A stretch of 52,135 nucleotides of DNA from Candidatus Rokuibacteriota bacterium. Its GTDB lineage: Bacteria > Methylomirabilota > Methylomirabilia > Rokubacteriales > CSP1-6. This document shows, one piece after another, positions 45,300-52,135 of the stretch. Each line of letters starts with the position of its first letter. The first letter of the stretch is position 1. The stretch is taken from assembly GCA_003220615.1 (NCBI GenBank), contig QHTB01000145.1:1-52135 (forward strand). Reading direction: 5' to 3'. The notes beneath the pieces were generated by a model, which was given only the letters and a program-made list of their open reading frames with translations, made no database searches and was not told the origin of the DNA. Position numbers and translations under genes: made by a program.

Positions 45300-45316
45300 T
45301 GATGAAGCGTTCATCA
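45300..45316. promoter_or_regulatory. Perfect 17-base inverted repeat just upstream of the -35 box
   Basis: On the minus strand TGATGAA-CGC-TTCATCA, 7-bp arms with a three-base centre, ends four bases before the -35 of the small unit and includes the gntR stop codon. It looks like a regulator binding site; which protein binds is unknown. Confidence 0.55.
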
Positions 45317-46069
45317 CGGCCGCTTCCGCAACGCGTCGGCGCCGACGACGAGCACCTCGACGGCGCTCACGTGATCGCGCATCGCCTGCTCGGCGGCGTG
45401 TTCGTCCCGTTGGCGGATCGCCTCGAGCACGCGGCGATGATCCTGGTGTGAGCGCATGGGGCGGCCCGGCGCGTTCAGCGATTCCTCACGGCTCTGACCG
45501 AGCAAATCCATGATGCCGTGCACGAGACGCGTGATGGCCTGGTTGTGCGCGGCCGACGCGATGGCCGCGTGGAACTCGGCGTCCTGGGGCAGACCGGTGC
45601 GTCCCGCCGCGATCTCCTTCGCCTGCTGGTCGAGGATGCGCTCCATCTCCTTCACTTCCTCGGGAGTGGCGCGGCGGGCGGCCAGCGCGGCGATGGCGGG
45701 CTCGAGCAGGCGGCGGGCCTCGAACAGCTCGCCGATGGCCTCGCGCTGGGAGAACATCAGTAGGGCCAGCGGCTCGATCAGGGCCTCGACCGACATCTCA
45801 CGCACGAACGTGCCCTCGCCGGGACGGATCTCCACCAGGCCCAGACTCTCGAGCGCCCGCAACGCTTCCCGGACCGACGTGCGACTGACCACGAACTTCT
45901 CGGCCAGGTCGCGCTCGGGCGGGAGCTGATCACCGCTCTTGAGCCGCCCCTCCGAGATCATCGTCTTGATCTGCCGGACGATCTCCTCGTAGATGCGCGT
46001 CGACTTGATGGGCTCGATGCCCATCTCGCGGCCACTCCGTCCGGTGCGGCGAGATTCCGGCGCCGCCAT
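45314..46069 (-). CDS. GntR-family regulator, FadR/FCD subfamily
   Basis: This 251-residue DNA-binding regulator has an N-terminal winged helix (IYEEIVRQIKTMISEGRL, GDQLPPERDLAEKFVVSRTS, VREALRALESLGLVEIRPG) and a C-terminal all-helical FCD ligand domain at about 100-235. Potential metal and ligand residues lie in FHAAIASAAHN, SHQDHRRVLEAI and MRDHVSAVE. FCD regulators usually sense organic acids. It lies one base after terC in the tct unit, so the transporter's carboxylate substrate is the likely ligand. In-frame ATG 46024 (MGIEPIKS) is an alternative start. Confidence 0.93.
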   Translation of the reverse strand: MAAPESRRTGRSGREMGIEPIKSTRIYEEIVRQIKTMISEGRLKSGDQLPPERDLAEKFVVSRTSVREALRALESLGLVEIRPGEGTFVREMSVEALIEPLALLMFSQREAIGELFEARRLLEPAIAALAARRATPEEVKEMERILDQQAKEIAAGRTGLPQDAEFHAAIASAAHNQAITRLVHGIMDLLGQSREESLNAPGRPMRSHQDHRRVLEAIRQRDEHAAEQAMRDHVSAVEVLVVGADALRKRP

Positions 46070-46070
46070 G

Positions 46071-46766
46071 TCAGACCTCCTCGGGCACGTGGGGCGGCCG
46101 CTCCCGGCTCTGCCACCAGCCGGTCGCCGTGACGACCAGGCCGATGGCGATCGGGACAGACCGGTGGAGCATCGGGGCGGCGTCGCCGAGCGTGCGTTTG
46201 ACGAGTGGGTCCTCCAGGATCATCTCGCCCGCAACATAGCCGAGAAGGCCCCCGCCCAGCCAGACGATCCACGTGTAGCGGTTCATGAGACGGGCGAGCA
46301 GCCCGGCGCCCCAGACGACGATCGGCAGCGACAGCCCGATGCCGAACATGACGAGCGTGAAGTCGCCGCGGGCGGCGGCGGCGATGGCCAGCACGTTGTC
46401 GAGGCTCATCGTCACGTCGGCCACGATGATGATCCAGATCGCTTCCCAGAGCGAGGCGCCGTGCTTGGTGTCACCGCCGGCGACGTCTTCGGGGTGGACC
46501 AGCTTCACCGCGATCCAGACGAGGAGCGCGCCGCCCACGAACTGCACGAACGGCACACGCAGCAGGAGGCTCACGACGCCGACGAAGAGGAGACGGAGGA
46601 CGACGGCGCCGCCGGCACCCCAGATCTGGCCGAGGATTCGCTCGCGCCTGGGCAGGGCCCGCACGGCCAGCGCGATGACCAGCGCGTTGTCGCCGGATAG
46701 GAGCAGGTTGAGGACACAGATGCCGAACAGTCGTGCCCAGAACTCCAGATCGGTGAGCATGGCCAT
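46071..46766 (-). CDS. TerC-family integral membrane protein
   Basis: This 231-residue protein has about seven helices and the TerC hallmarks LLLSGDNALVIALAVRALP and ADVTMSLDNVLAIAAAARGD, with conserved Asp residues inside the membrane. The family is linked to metal (manganese, calcium) export and to metalation of exported proteins. Here it sits between tctA and gntR, starting five bases after tctA, so it is part of the transporter unit; whether it serves that transporter is unknown. A longer frame upstream is tctA out of frame. Confidence 0.92.
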   Translation of the reverse strand: MAMLTDLEFWARLFGICVLNLLLSGDNALVIALAVRALPRRERILGQIWGAGGAVVLRLLFVGVVSLLLRVPFVQFVGGALLVWIAVKLVHPEDVAGGDTKHGASLWEAIWIIIVADVTMSLDNVLAIAAAARGDFTLVMFGIGLSLPIVVWGAGLLARLMNRYTWIVWLGGGLLGYVAGEMILEDPLVKRTLGDAAPMLHRSVPIAIGLVVTATGWWQSRERPPHVPEEV

Positions 46767-46771
46767 GGCGC

Positions 46772-48292
46772 TCAGGTCTCCCGCGGCGCGGGCGCTGCCG
46801 CCGGCGCGCCCCGCAGTCGCCGCCACCAGGGAGTGATGATCGGCAGCGCGAAGAAGAAGATCGCCACCAGCGTGATGGCGCCCGCGATCGGCCGCGTGAA
46901 GAAGATCGCCAGCGAGCCCTGCGACATGATGAGGCTCTGGCGGAGCGCGTTCTCGGCCAGGTCGCCGAGCACGAGGGCCAGCACGAGCGGAGCCAGCGGG
47001 TAGTCCAGCTTCTTGAACACGTACCCGACGACGCCGAAGATCAGCATGTACCAGATGTCGATCATGCTGCTGTGCACGGCGTAGGCACCGATCGCGCAGA
47101 CCACGACGATCAGCGGGGTCAGGATCGCGAAGGGGATGCGGAGGATGGCGGCGAAGAACGGGACGCCGGCCAGCACCATGAGCACGCCGAGGATGTTGCC
47201 AGTGTACATGCTGGCGATGAGGCCCCAGACGAAGTCGGGCTTGTCCACGAACAGCATGGGGCCGGGCTGCAGGCCCCAGATGATGAGACCGCCCAGCATT
47301 ACGGCCGCCGTCGGCGATCCGGGAATGCCCAGCGTGAGCATCGGGAGCATGGCGGCGACGCCAGCCGCGTGGGCGGCCGTCTCGGGCGCGATCACGCCCT
47401 CGATCTCGCCCTTGCCGAAGCGCTCGGGATGCTTCGAGAACCGCTTGGCGAAGGCGTAGCTCATGAACGAGGCCGGGGTGGCCCCGCCGGGCTTGAAGCC
47501 CATCCAGAAGCCGATGAAGGAGCCCCGCACGAAGGTCCGGTAGTATCGCGGCAGGACCTTCCACGTGTCGAGGACCACGCGGAGATTCATCCCCGTCCGC
47601 GTGCCCTTGAACGTCAGGCCCTCCTCCACGGACAGCAAGATCTCGCCGATGCCGAACAGCCCGATGACGGCCACGATGAAGTCGAAGCCCTTCATGAGAT
47701 CCGTGAAGCCGAACGTCATGCGGAGCTGGCCCGTCACGATGTCGAGCCCGATCGCGGCGAGGATGAAGCCGATCAGGATCGACACCAGCGACTTGAGCGG
47801 GTTGCCCCCGCCCAGTCCCACGAAGCTCGAGAAGGTCAGGAGCTGGATGGCGAAGAACTCGGGCGGCCCGAACTTCAGCGCGACCTCGGCGAGGATCGGC
47901 GCGAAGAACGTGATCAGCACGATCGAGAAGAAGGCGCCGACGAACGACGAGGTGAACGCCGCGGTCAGGGCCTGGCCGCTCCGTCCCTGGCGGGCCATCG
48001 GGTAGCCGTCGAAGGTGGTGGCCACCGACCACGGCTCGCCCGGAATGTTGAAGAGGATCGAGGTGATGGCGCCCCCGAAGAGCGCCCCCCAGTACAGGGA
48101 CGTCAGCAGGATGATCGCGGAAGTCGGGGGCATCGTGAAGGTCAGCGGCAGCAGGATGGCGACGCCGTTGGCGCCGCCCAGCCCGGGCAGCACCCCGATG
48201 ACTGTGCCGAGCAAGATCCCGACCACGGCCATGAACAAGTTGAACGGCGTGATAGCGAGGTGGAAGCCGTGGGCGAGATTCTCGAGGCCCAC
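46772..48292 (-). CDS. tctA: Tripartite tricarboxylate transporter large permease
   Basis: TctA is the large membrane subunit of the TctCBA family, which imports carboxylates with an ion gradient and a periplasmic binding protein. It has 506 residues and about twelve hydrophobic segments. Seen: GTVIGVLPGLGGANGVAILL, ILLTSLYWGALFGGAITS, LFNIPGEPWSVATTFDGYPM and the internal-repeat counterpart LGIPGSPTAAVMLGGLIIWG. Substrate specificity cannot be read; citrate, tartrate, terephthalate and others are known in the family. Confidence 0.96.
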   Translation of the reverse strand: MGLENLAHGFHLAITPFNLFMAVVGILLGTVIGVLPGLGGANGVAILLPLTFTMPPTSAIILLTSLYWGALFGGAITSILFNIPGEPWSVATTFDGYPMARQGRSGQALTAAFTSSFVGAFFSIVLITFFAPILAEVALKFGPPEFFAIQLLTFSSFVGLGGGNPLKSLVSILIGFILAAIGLDIVTGQLRMTFGFTDLMKGFDFIVAVIGLFGIGEILLSVEEGLTFKGTRTGMNLRVVLDTWKVLPRYYRTFVRGSFIGFWMGFKPGGATPASFMSYAFAKRFSKHPERFGKGEIEGVIAPETAAHAAGVAAMLPMLTLGIPGSPTAAVMLGGLIIWGLQPGPMLFVDKPDFVWGLIASMYTGNILGVLMVLAGVPFFAAILRIPFAILTPLIVVVCAIGAYAVHSSMIDIWYMLIFGVVGYVFKKLDYPLAPLVLALVLGDLAENALRQSLIMSQGSLAIFFTRPIAGAITLVAIFFFALPIITPWWRRLRGAPAAAPAPRET

Positions 48293-48296
48293 TCGC

Positions 48297-48758
48297 TCAG
48301 TACCCCAGCCAGGTCTCGAGGGGGCCCTTGGGCATGGGCACCAGGAACCATTGCTCGAAGACGATGAACGTCACCACGGGAATCGCCACCGCCAGCCCGA
48401 TGACGCTCACCCAGCGGTGGCGGCCCACCCACCGCATGTAGAACCCCATGTACACGGCGGAGGCGACGTAGAGTCCCACGAACTGCATGAGGACGACGGC
48501 GGCGGTCGCCGGCCAGAGCACCTTCAGCACCGGTCCCAGCCGCTCCCGGGTGAGGAAGGGCTCGGTAGGGGTCCGGCGCAGCGCCTGGAGCATGATGGCG
48601 ACGCAGGCGACGATCATGATGACGGCGAGCCAGAAGGGAAAGAATCCGCTCCTCGGGCCGTCGCTGCCCCAGCCGATGCCGAGGCGCACAGAGTCGTAGA
48701 CCACGAGCCCGCCGCCCAGCGCCAGGATGACGGCCGTGAGGAGATCGGCGATCCGCAT
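48297..48758 (-). CDS. tctB: Tripartite tricarboxylate transporter small permease
   Basis: TctB is the small membrane subunit, 153 residues with four hydrophobic segments (LLTAVILALGGGLVVYDSV, FFPFWLAVIMIVACVAIML, LWPATAAVVLMQFVGLYVAS, WVSVIGLAVAIPVVTFIVF). SDGPRSGFFPFWLAVI matches the usual TctB G-P-x-x-FP signature after helix 1. It is one base from tctC's stop and four bases before tctA. Confidence 0.92.
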   Translation of the reverse strand: MRIADLLTAVILALGGGLVVYDSVRLGIGWGSDGPRSGFFPFWLAVIMIVACVAIMLQALRRTPTEPFLTRERLGPVLKVLWPATAAVVLMQFVGLYVASAVYMGFYMRWVGRHRWVSVIGLAVAIPVVTFIVFEQWFLVPMPKGPLETWLGY

Positions 48759-48759
48759 G

Positions 48760-49779
48760 CTAGTTCTTCAGCAGCCCTCCCTTGGCCATCAGCTCACGAT
48801 GGAGCTTCTCGTTCTCCTCGACCCACTTCACGTACTCGGCACCGATCGCGAACGCCGGCTTCAGCGCCCCCTGCTTCAGGTAGTCCTGGAAGTCCGGAGT
48901 GTCGTAGACCTTCTTGAGAAAGCCGACATACCAGTCCACGGCCTCCTTGGGCATGTCGGGCGTGCCGAAGAAGCCCCGGAGCATGAGGTAGTGAAGGTCA
49001 ACACCCAGGGCTTCTTTGACCGTCGGGATCTCCTTCCACTCCGCCTCGGGGATCCTGGCGGTGTCGAAGACGGCCAGCGGGCGGACACGACCGGCCTTCC
49101 AGTGGCTCACGCACTCGATGGGGTTGTTGACGGTGGTATCGACGTGCTTGCCCACCAGGTTGACGCACACCTCGCCGCCGCCCTTGAACGGAACATAGTT
49201 GAACTTCACGCCGGGGATGGCTTGTTCCACCTGAATCGTGATGATTTGATCTTCCTGGGCGGCCCCCGTGCCCCCCATCTTCATGCGAAGTTCGGGTTTC
49301 TTGTCCCGTTCCGCCTGATCTGCGCGCTCCTTCACCGCCGCGATCGCTTCTTTGGCGGTCTTGTACGGCGTCTCCGCGTTCACCCACAGGATGAACTGGT
49401 CGAGCGCCATGCGCGCGATGGGCGTGAGGTCCTTCCAGTTGAAGGGCACCCCGGTGTGCAGCGGGGTCGTGAAGAGGTTCGAGAGCGTGATGATGATCGT
49501 ATACGCGTCGCCCTTCTTGCCCTTCACGTGCAGGAACCCCTCGGCGCCCGCGCCGCCCGACTTGTTCACGGCGATGATGGGCTGCGGCGAGAGCTTGTGC
49601 TTCGCGGCGATGCCGGCGATGAGGCGCGCCATCTGGTCGGCGCCGCCCCCAGTGCCGGCGGGGATCACGAGCTCGATGGGTTTGGTCGGCTCCCAGGCCG
49701 CGGCGACCGGCGCGGCGGGTACCGCCACCAACACCACCAGACCTAGCCAGGCAGAGAGATGCGAGAGCTGTCGCTTCAT
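48760..49779 (-). CDS. tctC: Tripartite tricarboxylate transporter substrate-binding protein
   Basis: TctC (Bug family) captures the carboxylate in the periplasm. It has 339 residues with a Sec signal (LSAWLGLVVLVAVPAAPVAA, cleavage near AAA-WEP). The mature protein begins WEPTKPIELVIPAGTGGGADQ, typical of the family, followed by PIIAVNKSGGAGAEGF and the ligand-loop region around MGGTGAAQEDQIITI. A perfect AAGGAGG lies eight bases before the ATG, implying strong expression relative to tctBA. It is the first gene of tctCBA-terC-gntR. Confidence 0.95.
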   Translation of the reverse strand: MKRQLSHLSAWLGLVVLVAVPAAPVAAAWEPTKPIELVIPAGTGGGADQMARLIAGIAAKHKLSPQPIIAVNKSGGAGAEGFLHVKGKKGDAYTIIITLSNLFTTPLHTGVPFNWKDLTPIARMALDQFILWVNAETPYKTAKEAIAAVKERADQAERDKKPELRMKMGGTGAAQEDQIITIQVEQAIPGVKFNYVPFKGGGEVCVNLVGKHVDTTVNNPIECVSHWKAGRVRPLAVFDTARIPEAEWKEIPTVKEALGVDLHYLMLRGFFGTPDMPKEAVDWYVGFLKKVYDTPDFQDYLKQGALKPAFAIGAEYVKWVEENEKLHRELMAKGGLLKN

Positions 49780-49805
49780 CGGAACAGCCTCCTTGGACCA
49801 GCCTC

Positions 49806-49848
49806 TTCAAACAAAGCGGGACCGGACGCCTCTTCGCGTCCGGCCCCG
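49806..49848 (-). terminator. Intrinsic terminator after the oxidoreductase beta subunit
   Basis: GGACCGGACGC and its near complement flank a six-base loop (hairpin 49817-49848, 8-bp perfect core CCGGACGC/GCGTCCGG). On the minus strand CTTTGTTTGAAG follows. It separates the 2-oxoacid oxidoreductase genes from tctC. Confidence 0.75.
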
Positions 49849-49880
49849 TCGCCCGTGACGGACGTCAGGATCGCGAGCGC

Positions 49881-50906
49881 TTACTTCACGTCCACGGCAG
49901 CCTTGCTCGCGTCCAGGCGGCGGAACGGAATCACGGCCGGGATCTCCCACTTCTGCCACATGTCGTCGACCTTGGACTGGAAGTAGGCCAGGTCCTCCTC
50001 GGTGAAGTGGGCGAAGCGGCCCTGCTTCAGGAGGTACTCGCGCACGGGCTTGCGGGCCCGGCCTTCCACGAGCGACTTCGTCTTGCCGTAGTACTTCACG
50101 ATGCCTTCCTCGACTTCGTAGAGCGGGAAGATGCCGGTCTCGATGGCCAGCTCGCCGAGCTCGTGCGACAGCATCGGATCGTAGTCCCAGCCCTTCGGGC
50201 ACGGATCGAGGGAGTGGATGAACGTGGGGCCGCCGATCGTGAGGGCGCGCCGAACCTTGTTCATCATCTCGACGGCGAACGATCCGCACACGGTCGCCAC
50301 GTACCGGCACTCGGGATGGCCTACCGCCATCATGGGGGCCATGTTCTTCTTCCAGCGGGTGTGGATGATGCGCTTGACACTGCCGGGCGGGCTGAACGTC
50401 GTGTTGGCGCCGTAGGGTGTCATCCCCGACAGCTGGATGTCGGTGTTGGCGTACGACTCGTTGTCGTAGAGCAGGATGAGGCAGTTGTAGTCCTTGTGGG
50501 TCAGCGTCGCGGAGATGCCGTTGAGACCCATGTCGGCGCCGCCACCGTCACCGCAGAACGCGATGACGTTGATCGGCTCGGCCTTCATCTTCCCCTTGCG
50601 CATGAGCGCCTTGAGGCCCGCGGCCGTGCCGAGCGCGGCCGAGCCCGAGGAGCCGAGCTGCGTGTGCATCCACGGCACCACCCAGGGCGTCGTGTAGTAC
50701 GTCGTATTGGCGACGTACATGCAGCCGGTGGAGCCGAGCACGATCGTGCGCGGCCCGGCGGCCTTCACCATCAGCTTCATGATCAGCGCCGACTCGCACC
50801 CCTGGCAGGTGCGGTGGCCGGACGTGAAGTATTCCTCGATCGTGACCTTCTTGATGCCCCGGAAGGGCTCGAGGACCTGGGTCGCGTTGGCGAACGTTTC
50901 AGCCAT
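49881..50906 (-). CDS. 2-oxoacid:ferredoxin oxidoreductase beta subunit
   Basis: This is the ThDP-binding subunit of a pyruvate:ferredoxin oxidoreductase-superfamily enzyme, 341 residues. Seen: Cys34 and Cys37 in HRTCQGCESALI, Cys63 in VLGSTGCMYVANT, and Cys208 in YVATVCGSFA, together the likely proximal [4Fe-4S] ligands. The ThDP motif is AFCGDGGGADMGLNG with LYDNESYANTDIQLSG. The C-terminal stretch DPCPKGWDYDP is usual. The alpha gene 13 bases upstream looks oxalate-type, so this may be the beta subunit of an oxalate oxidoreductase rather than a pyruvate enzyme. The gamma/delta subunits are not in the window. Confidence 0.9.
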   Translation of the reverse strand: MAETFANATQVLEPFRGIKKVTIEEYFTSGHRTCQGCESALIMKLMVKAAGPRTIVLGSTGCMYVANTTYYTTPWVVPWMHTQLGSSGSAALGTAAGLKALMRKGKMKAEPINVIAFCGDGGGADMGLNGISATLTHKDYNCLILLYDNESYANTDIQLSGMTPYGANTTFSPPGSVKRIIHTRWKKNMAPMMAVGHPECRYVATVCGSFAVEMMNKVRRALTIGGPTFIHSLDPCPKGWDYDPMLSHELGELAIETGIFPLYEVEEGIVKYYGKTKSLVEGRARKPVREYLLKQGRFAHFTEEDLAYFQSKVDDMWQKWEIPAVIPFRRLDASKAAVDVK

Positions 50907-50919
50907 GGCGTGGTCTCCC

Positions 50920-52135
50920 CTATTCGCGCACGCCGAGCCAGTGCGTCTTGGCGTCGGCCTTCCCGGAATTCGCGGCAGTGAAACAGAGGTCGGTCGCCTT
51001 ATAGACGTCCTCCAGGGTCACCTCACGGCCGCCGAGGCCGGAGATGAAGCTGAGGAGCGGCGGCCGCTTCTCGGCGTTGTACATCGCCGCCCGGACTTCG
51101 TTGGCGACGACCCCGGACGCGAACGGCGAGCCGAACGAATAATCGCGGTCGATGACCCCGATGGCCTTGGCCTTGGACAGCGCGGCCACCAGTCGGTCCG
51201 TCGGGAAGGGCCGGAACCAGCGAAGGCGCACGAGCCCGACCTTCTTGCCCTTCGCCCGCATGTTGCGGATGCCCACCTTGATCGGCAGCGAGATCGTGCC
51301 CATGCCGAGCAGGATGATCTCGGCGTCGTCCGTCATGTACTCCTCGAACCACGGGTTCTCGGGGCCGCGGCCGAAGACCCGGCGGAAGTCGGCATAGGCC
51401 TCCTCGATGACGGTGTAGGCGCGCTTCATGGCCTCGTCGTTCTGCCGGCGGATCTCGATGACCCAGTCTTCGTTGGCCTGGGGGGCCACCGTGATCGGGT
51501 TGTCGGGATGCAACTGCAGGTCACCCCGATCGTAGCGCGGCAGGTATTTGTCCGCCTTGGACCTGGGCGGCACCATCGTGAGCGCCTGAGAGTGCGTGAG
51601 GAACGCGCCGTCGGCGGAGATAGCCAGCGGCAGCAGGATCCTGCGGTCCTCGGCCACGCGATAGTCGATGAGGGTGGTGTCGGGGGCGTCCTGCGAGGTG
51701 TCGATCCAGCACAGCATCCAGCCCAGGTCGCGCACGAAGAGGGCGTCGTTGTGCTCGACGCCGAACGCGCCGGGGTCGTCGAGCGCGCGGTTGCCGACGA
51801 GGGCCAGCATCGGGACGCGGAGCGGGGGCGTCACCACCAGGCACTCCATCGCGTACGCCCAGCCCACGCCCGACGATCCGCAGAACACGCGGGCGTTCAC
51901 CATCGAGGCGTGCTTCACGATCTCGAACTGGCTGTGCTCGCCTTCGGCCACGATGTACTCGGCGACGAGCTGACCGTTGGCGATCTTCTTGGCGATGGCC
52001 TGGATCACGGTGTCGTAGGGACGGATCGGATAGCCTGTGACGACGTCGATGTCGGCGAGCGTCAGCGCTTCGGCGACGGCCTCGCTCCCCGAGATGAGGA
52101 GCTCTTTGTCTTCGCCGACGGCCGGAGCCGTCTGT
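50920..52135 (-). CDS. 2-oxoacid:ferredoxin oxidoreductase alpha subunit, 5' end cut by window edge; oxalate-type candidate
   Basis: About 404 residues are visible; the N-terminus lies beyond the right edge. The frame continues past an internal GTG at 52008: upstream codons read SGSEAVAEAL, then VVTGYPIRPYDTVIQAIAKK, the domain I start of the family. In pyruvate enzymes this motif is YPITPSS with a substrate-binding Thr; here the position is Arg (codon 52023-52021). The second substrate Arg is kept in LVGNRALDDPGAFGVEHND. From memory, Moorella oxalate oxidoreductase has the same Thr-to-Arg change to hold the second carboxylate. Downstream, ILLGMGTISLPIKVGIRNMR and VRLRWFRPFPTDRLV form domain II. 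Confidence 0.9.
   Translation of the reverse strand, partial: QTAPAVGEDKELLISGSEAVAEALTLADIDVVTGYPIRPYDTVIQAIAKKIANGQLVAEYIVAEGEHSQFEIVKHASMVNARVFCGSSGVGWAYAMECLVVTPPLRVPMLALVGNRALDDPGAFGVEHNDALFVRDLGWMLCWIDTSQDAPDTTLIDYRVAEDRRILLPLAISADGAFLTHSQALTMVPPRSKADKYLPRYDRGDLQLHPDNPITVAPQANEDWVIEIRRQNDEAMKRAYTVIEEAYADFRRVFGRGPENPWFEEYMTDDAEIILLGMGTISLPIKVGIRNMRAKGKKVGLVRLRWFRPFPTDRLVAALSKAKAIGVIDRDYSFGSPFASGVVANEVRAAMYNAEKRPPLLSFISGLGGREVTLEDVYKATDLCFTAANSGKADAKTHWLGVRE

Overview
The window is a dense, GC-rich bacterial chromosome segment of 52 kb with about 48 supported genes, all on the minus strand; genes are therefore read here from the right edge to the left edge. I see no tRNA, rRNA, CRISPR array, insertion sequence or phage gene. 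Gene order (dprA-topA-xerC-hslV-hslU-argB, ccsA-hemA-hemC-hemD-hemB, ilvB-ilvN-ilvC-psd-pssA-leuA-leuB) resembles deltaproteobacterial-type synteny. Alternative complex III, a selenocysteine formate dehydrogenase, a tripartite tricarboxylate transporter and a 2-oxoacid:ferredoxin oxidoreductase together suggest an uncultured respiratory lineage such as Candidatus Rokubacteria/Methylomirabilota. That assignment is inference, not proven by the window.

Layout in transcription order. (1) 52.1-49.8 kb: alpha (cut by the edge) and beta subunits of a 2-oxoacid oxidoreductase whose substrate-pocket sequence looks like oxalate oxidoreductase, closed by a terminator. (2) 49.8-45.3 kb: tctC-tctB-tctA transporter, a TerC-type membrane protein and a FadR-type GntR regulator in one unit. 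(3) 45.3-45.1 kb: a tiny transcription unit with a near-consensus promoter, a 27-codon leaderless reading frame and a strong terminator. (4) 44.9-41.3 kb: pyruvate phosphate dikinase and a DapA/HOGA-family aldolase, then a long biosynthetic run (ilvBNC, psd, pssA, leuA, leuB, asd, a small membrane protein, truA) to 31.8 kb. (5) 31.7-24.4 kb: formate dehydrogenase block: fdhD, two small unknown genes, the selenocysteine catalytic subunit, an iron-sulfur subunit, an NrfD-type membrane subunit and fdhE. (6) 24.4-16.1 kb: heme operon from ccsA/hemX through hemA, hemC, hemD and hemB to hemL, interrupted by an Rrf2 regulator, a cysteine synthase, a CysO-like sulfur carrier and a JAMM protease. (7) 16.1-8.8 kb: alternative complex III actABCDEF. 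(8) 8.7-1 kb: moeA, cpoB, dprA, topA, xerC, hslV, hslU and argB.

Functional picture (inference): formate and perhaps oxalate feed electrons to the quinone pool and ferredoxin. Alternative complex III oxidises quinol and passes electrons to cytochrome c. The heme operon and CcsA/HemX supply the cytochromes, and MoeA, FdhD and FdhE mature the molybdenum/selenium formate dehydrogenase. The least explained elements are the small unit near 45.2 kb, the operator-bearing promoter near 30.5 kb, the 76-bp tandem repeats inside the act operon, and the sulfur-carrier cassette inside the heme operon.
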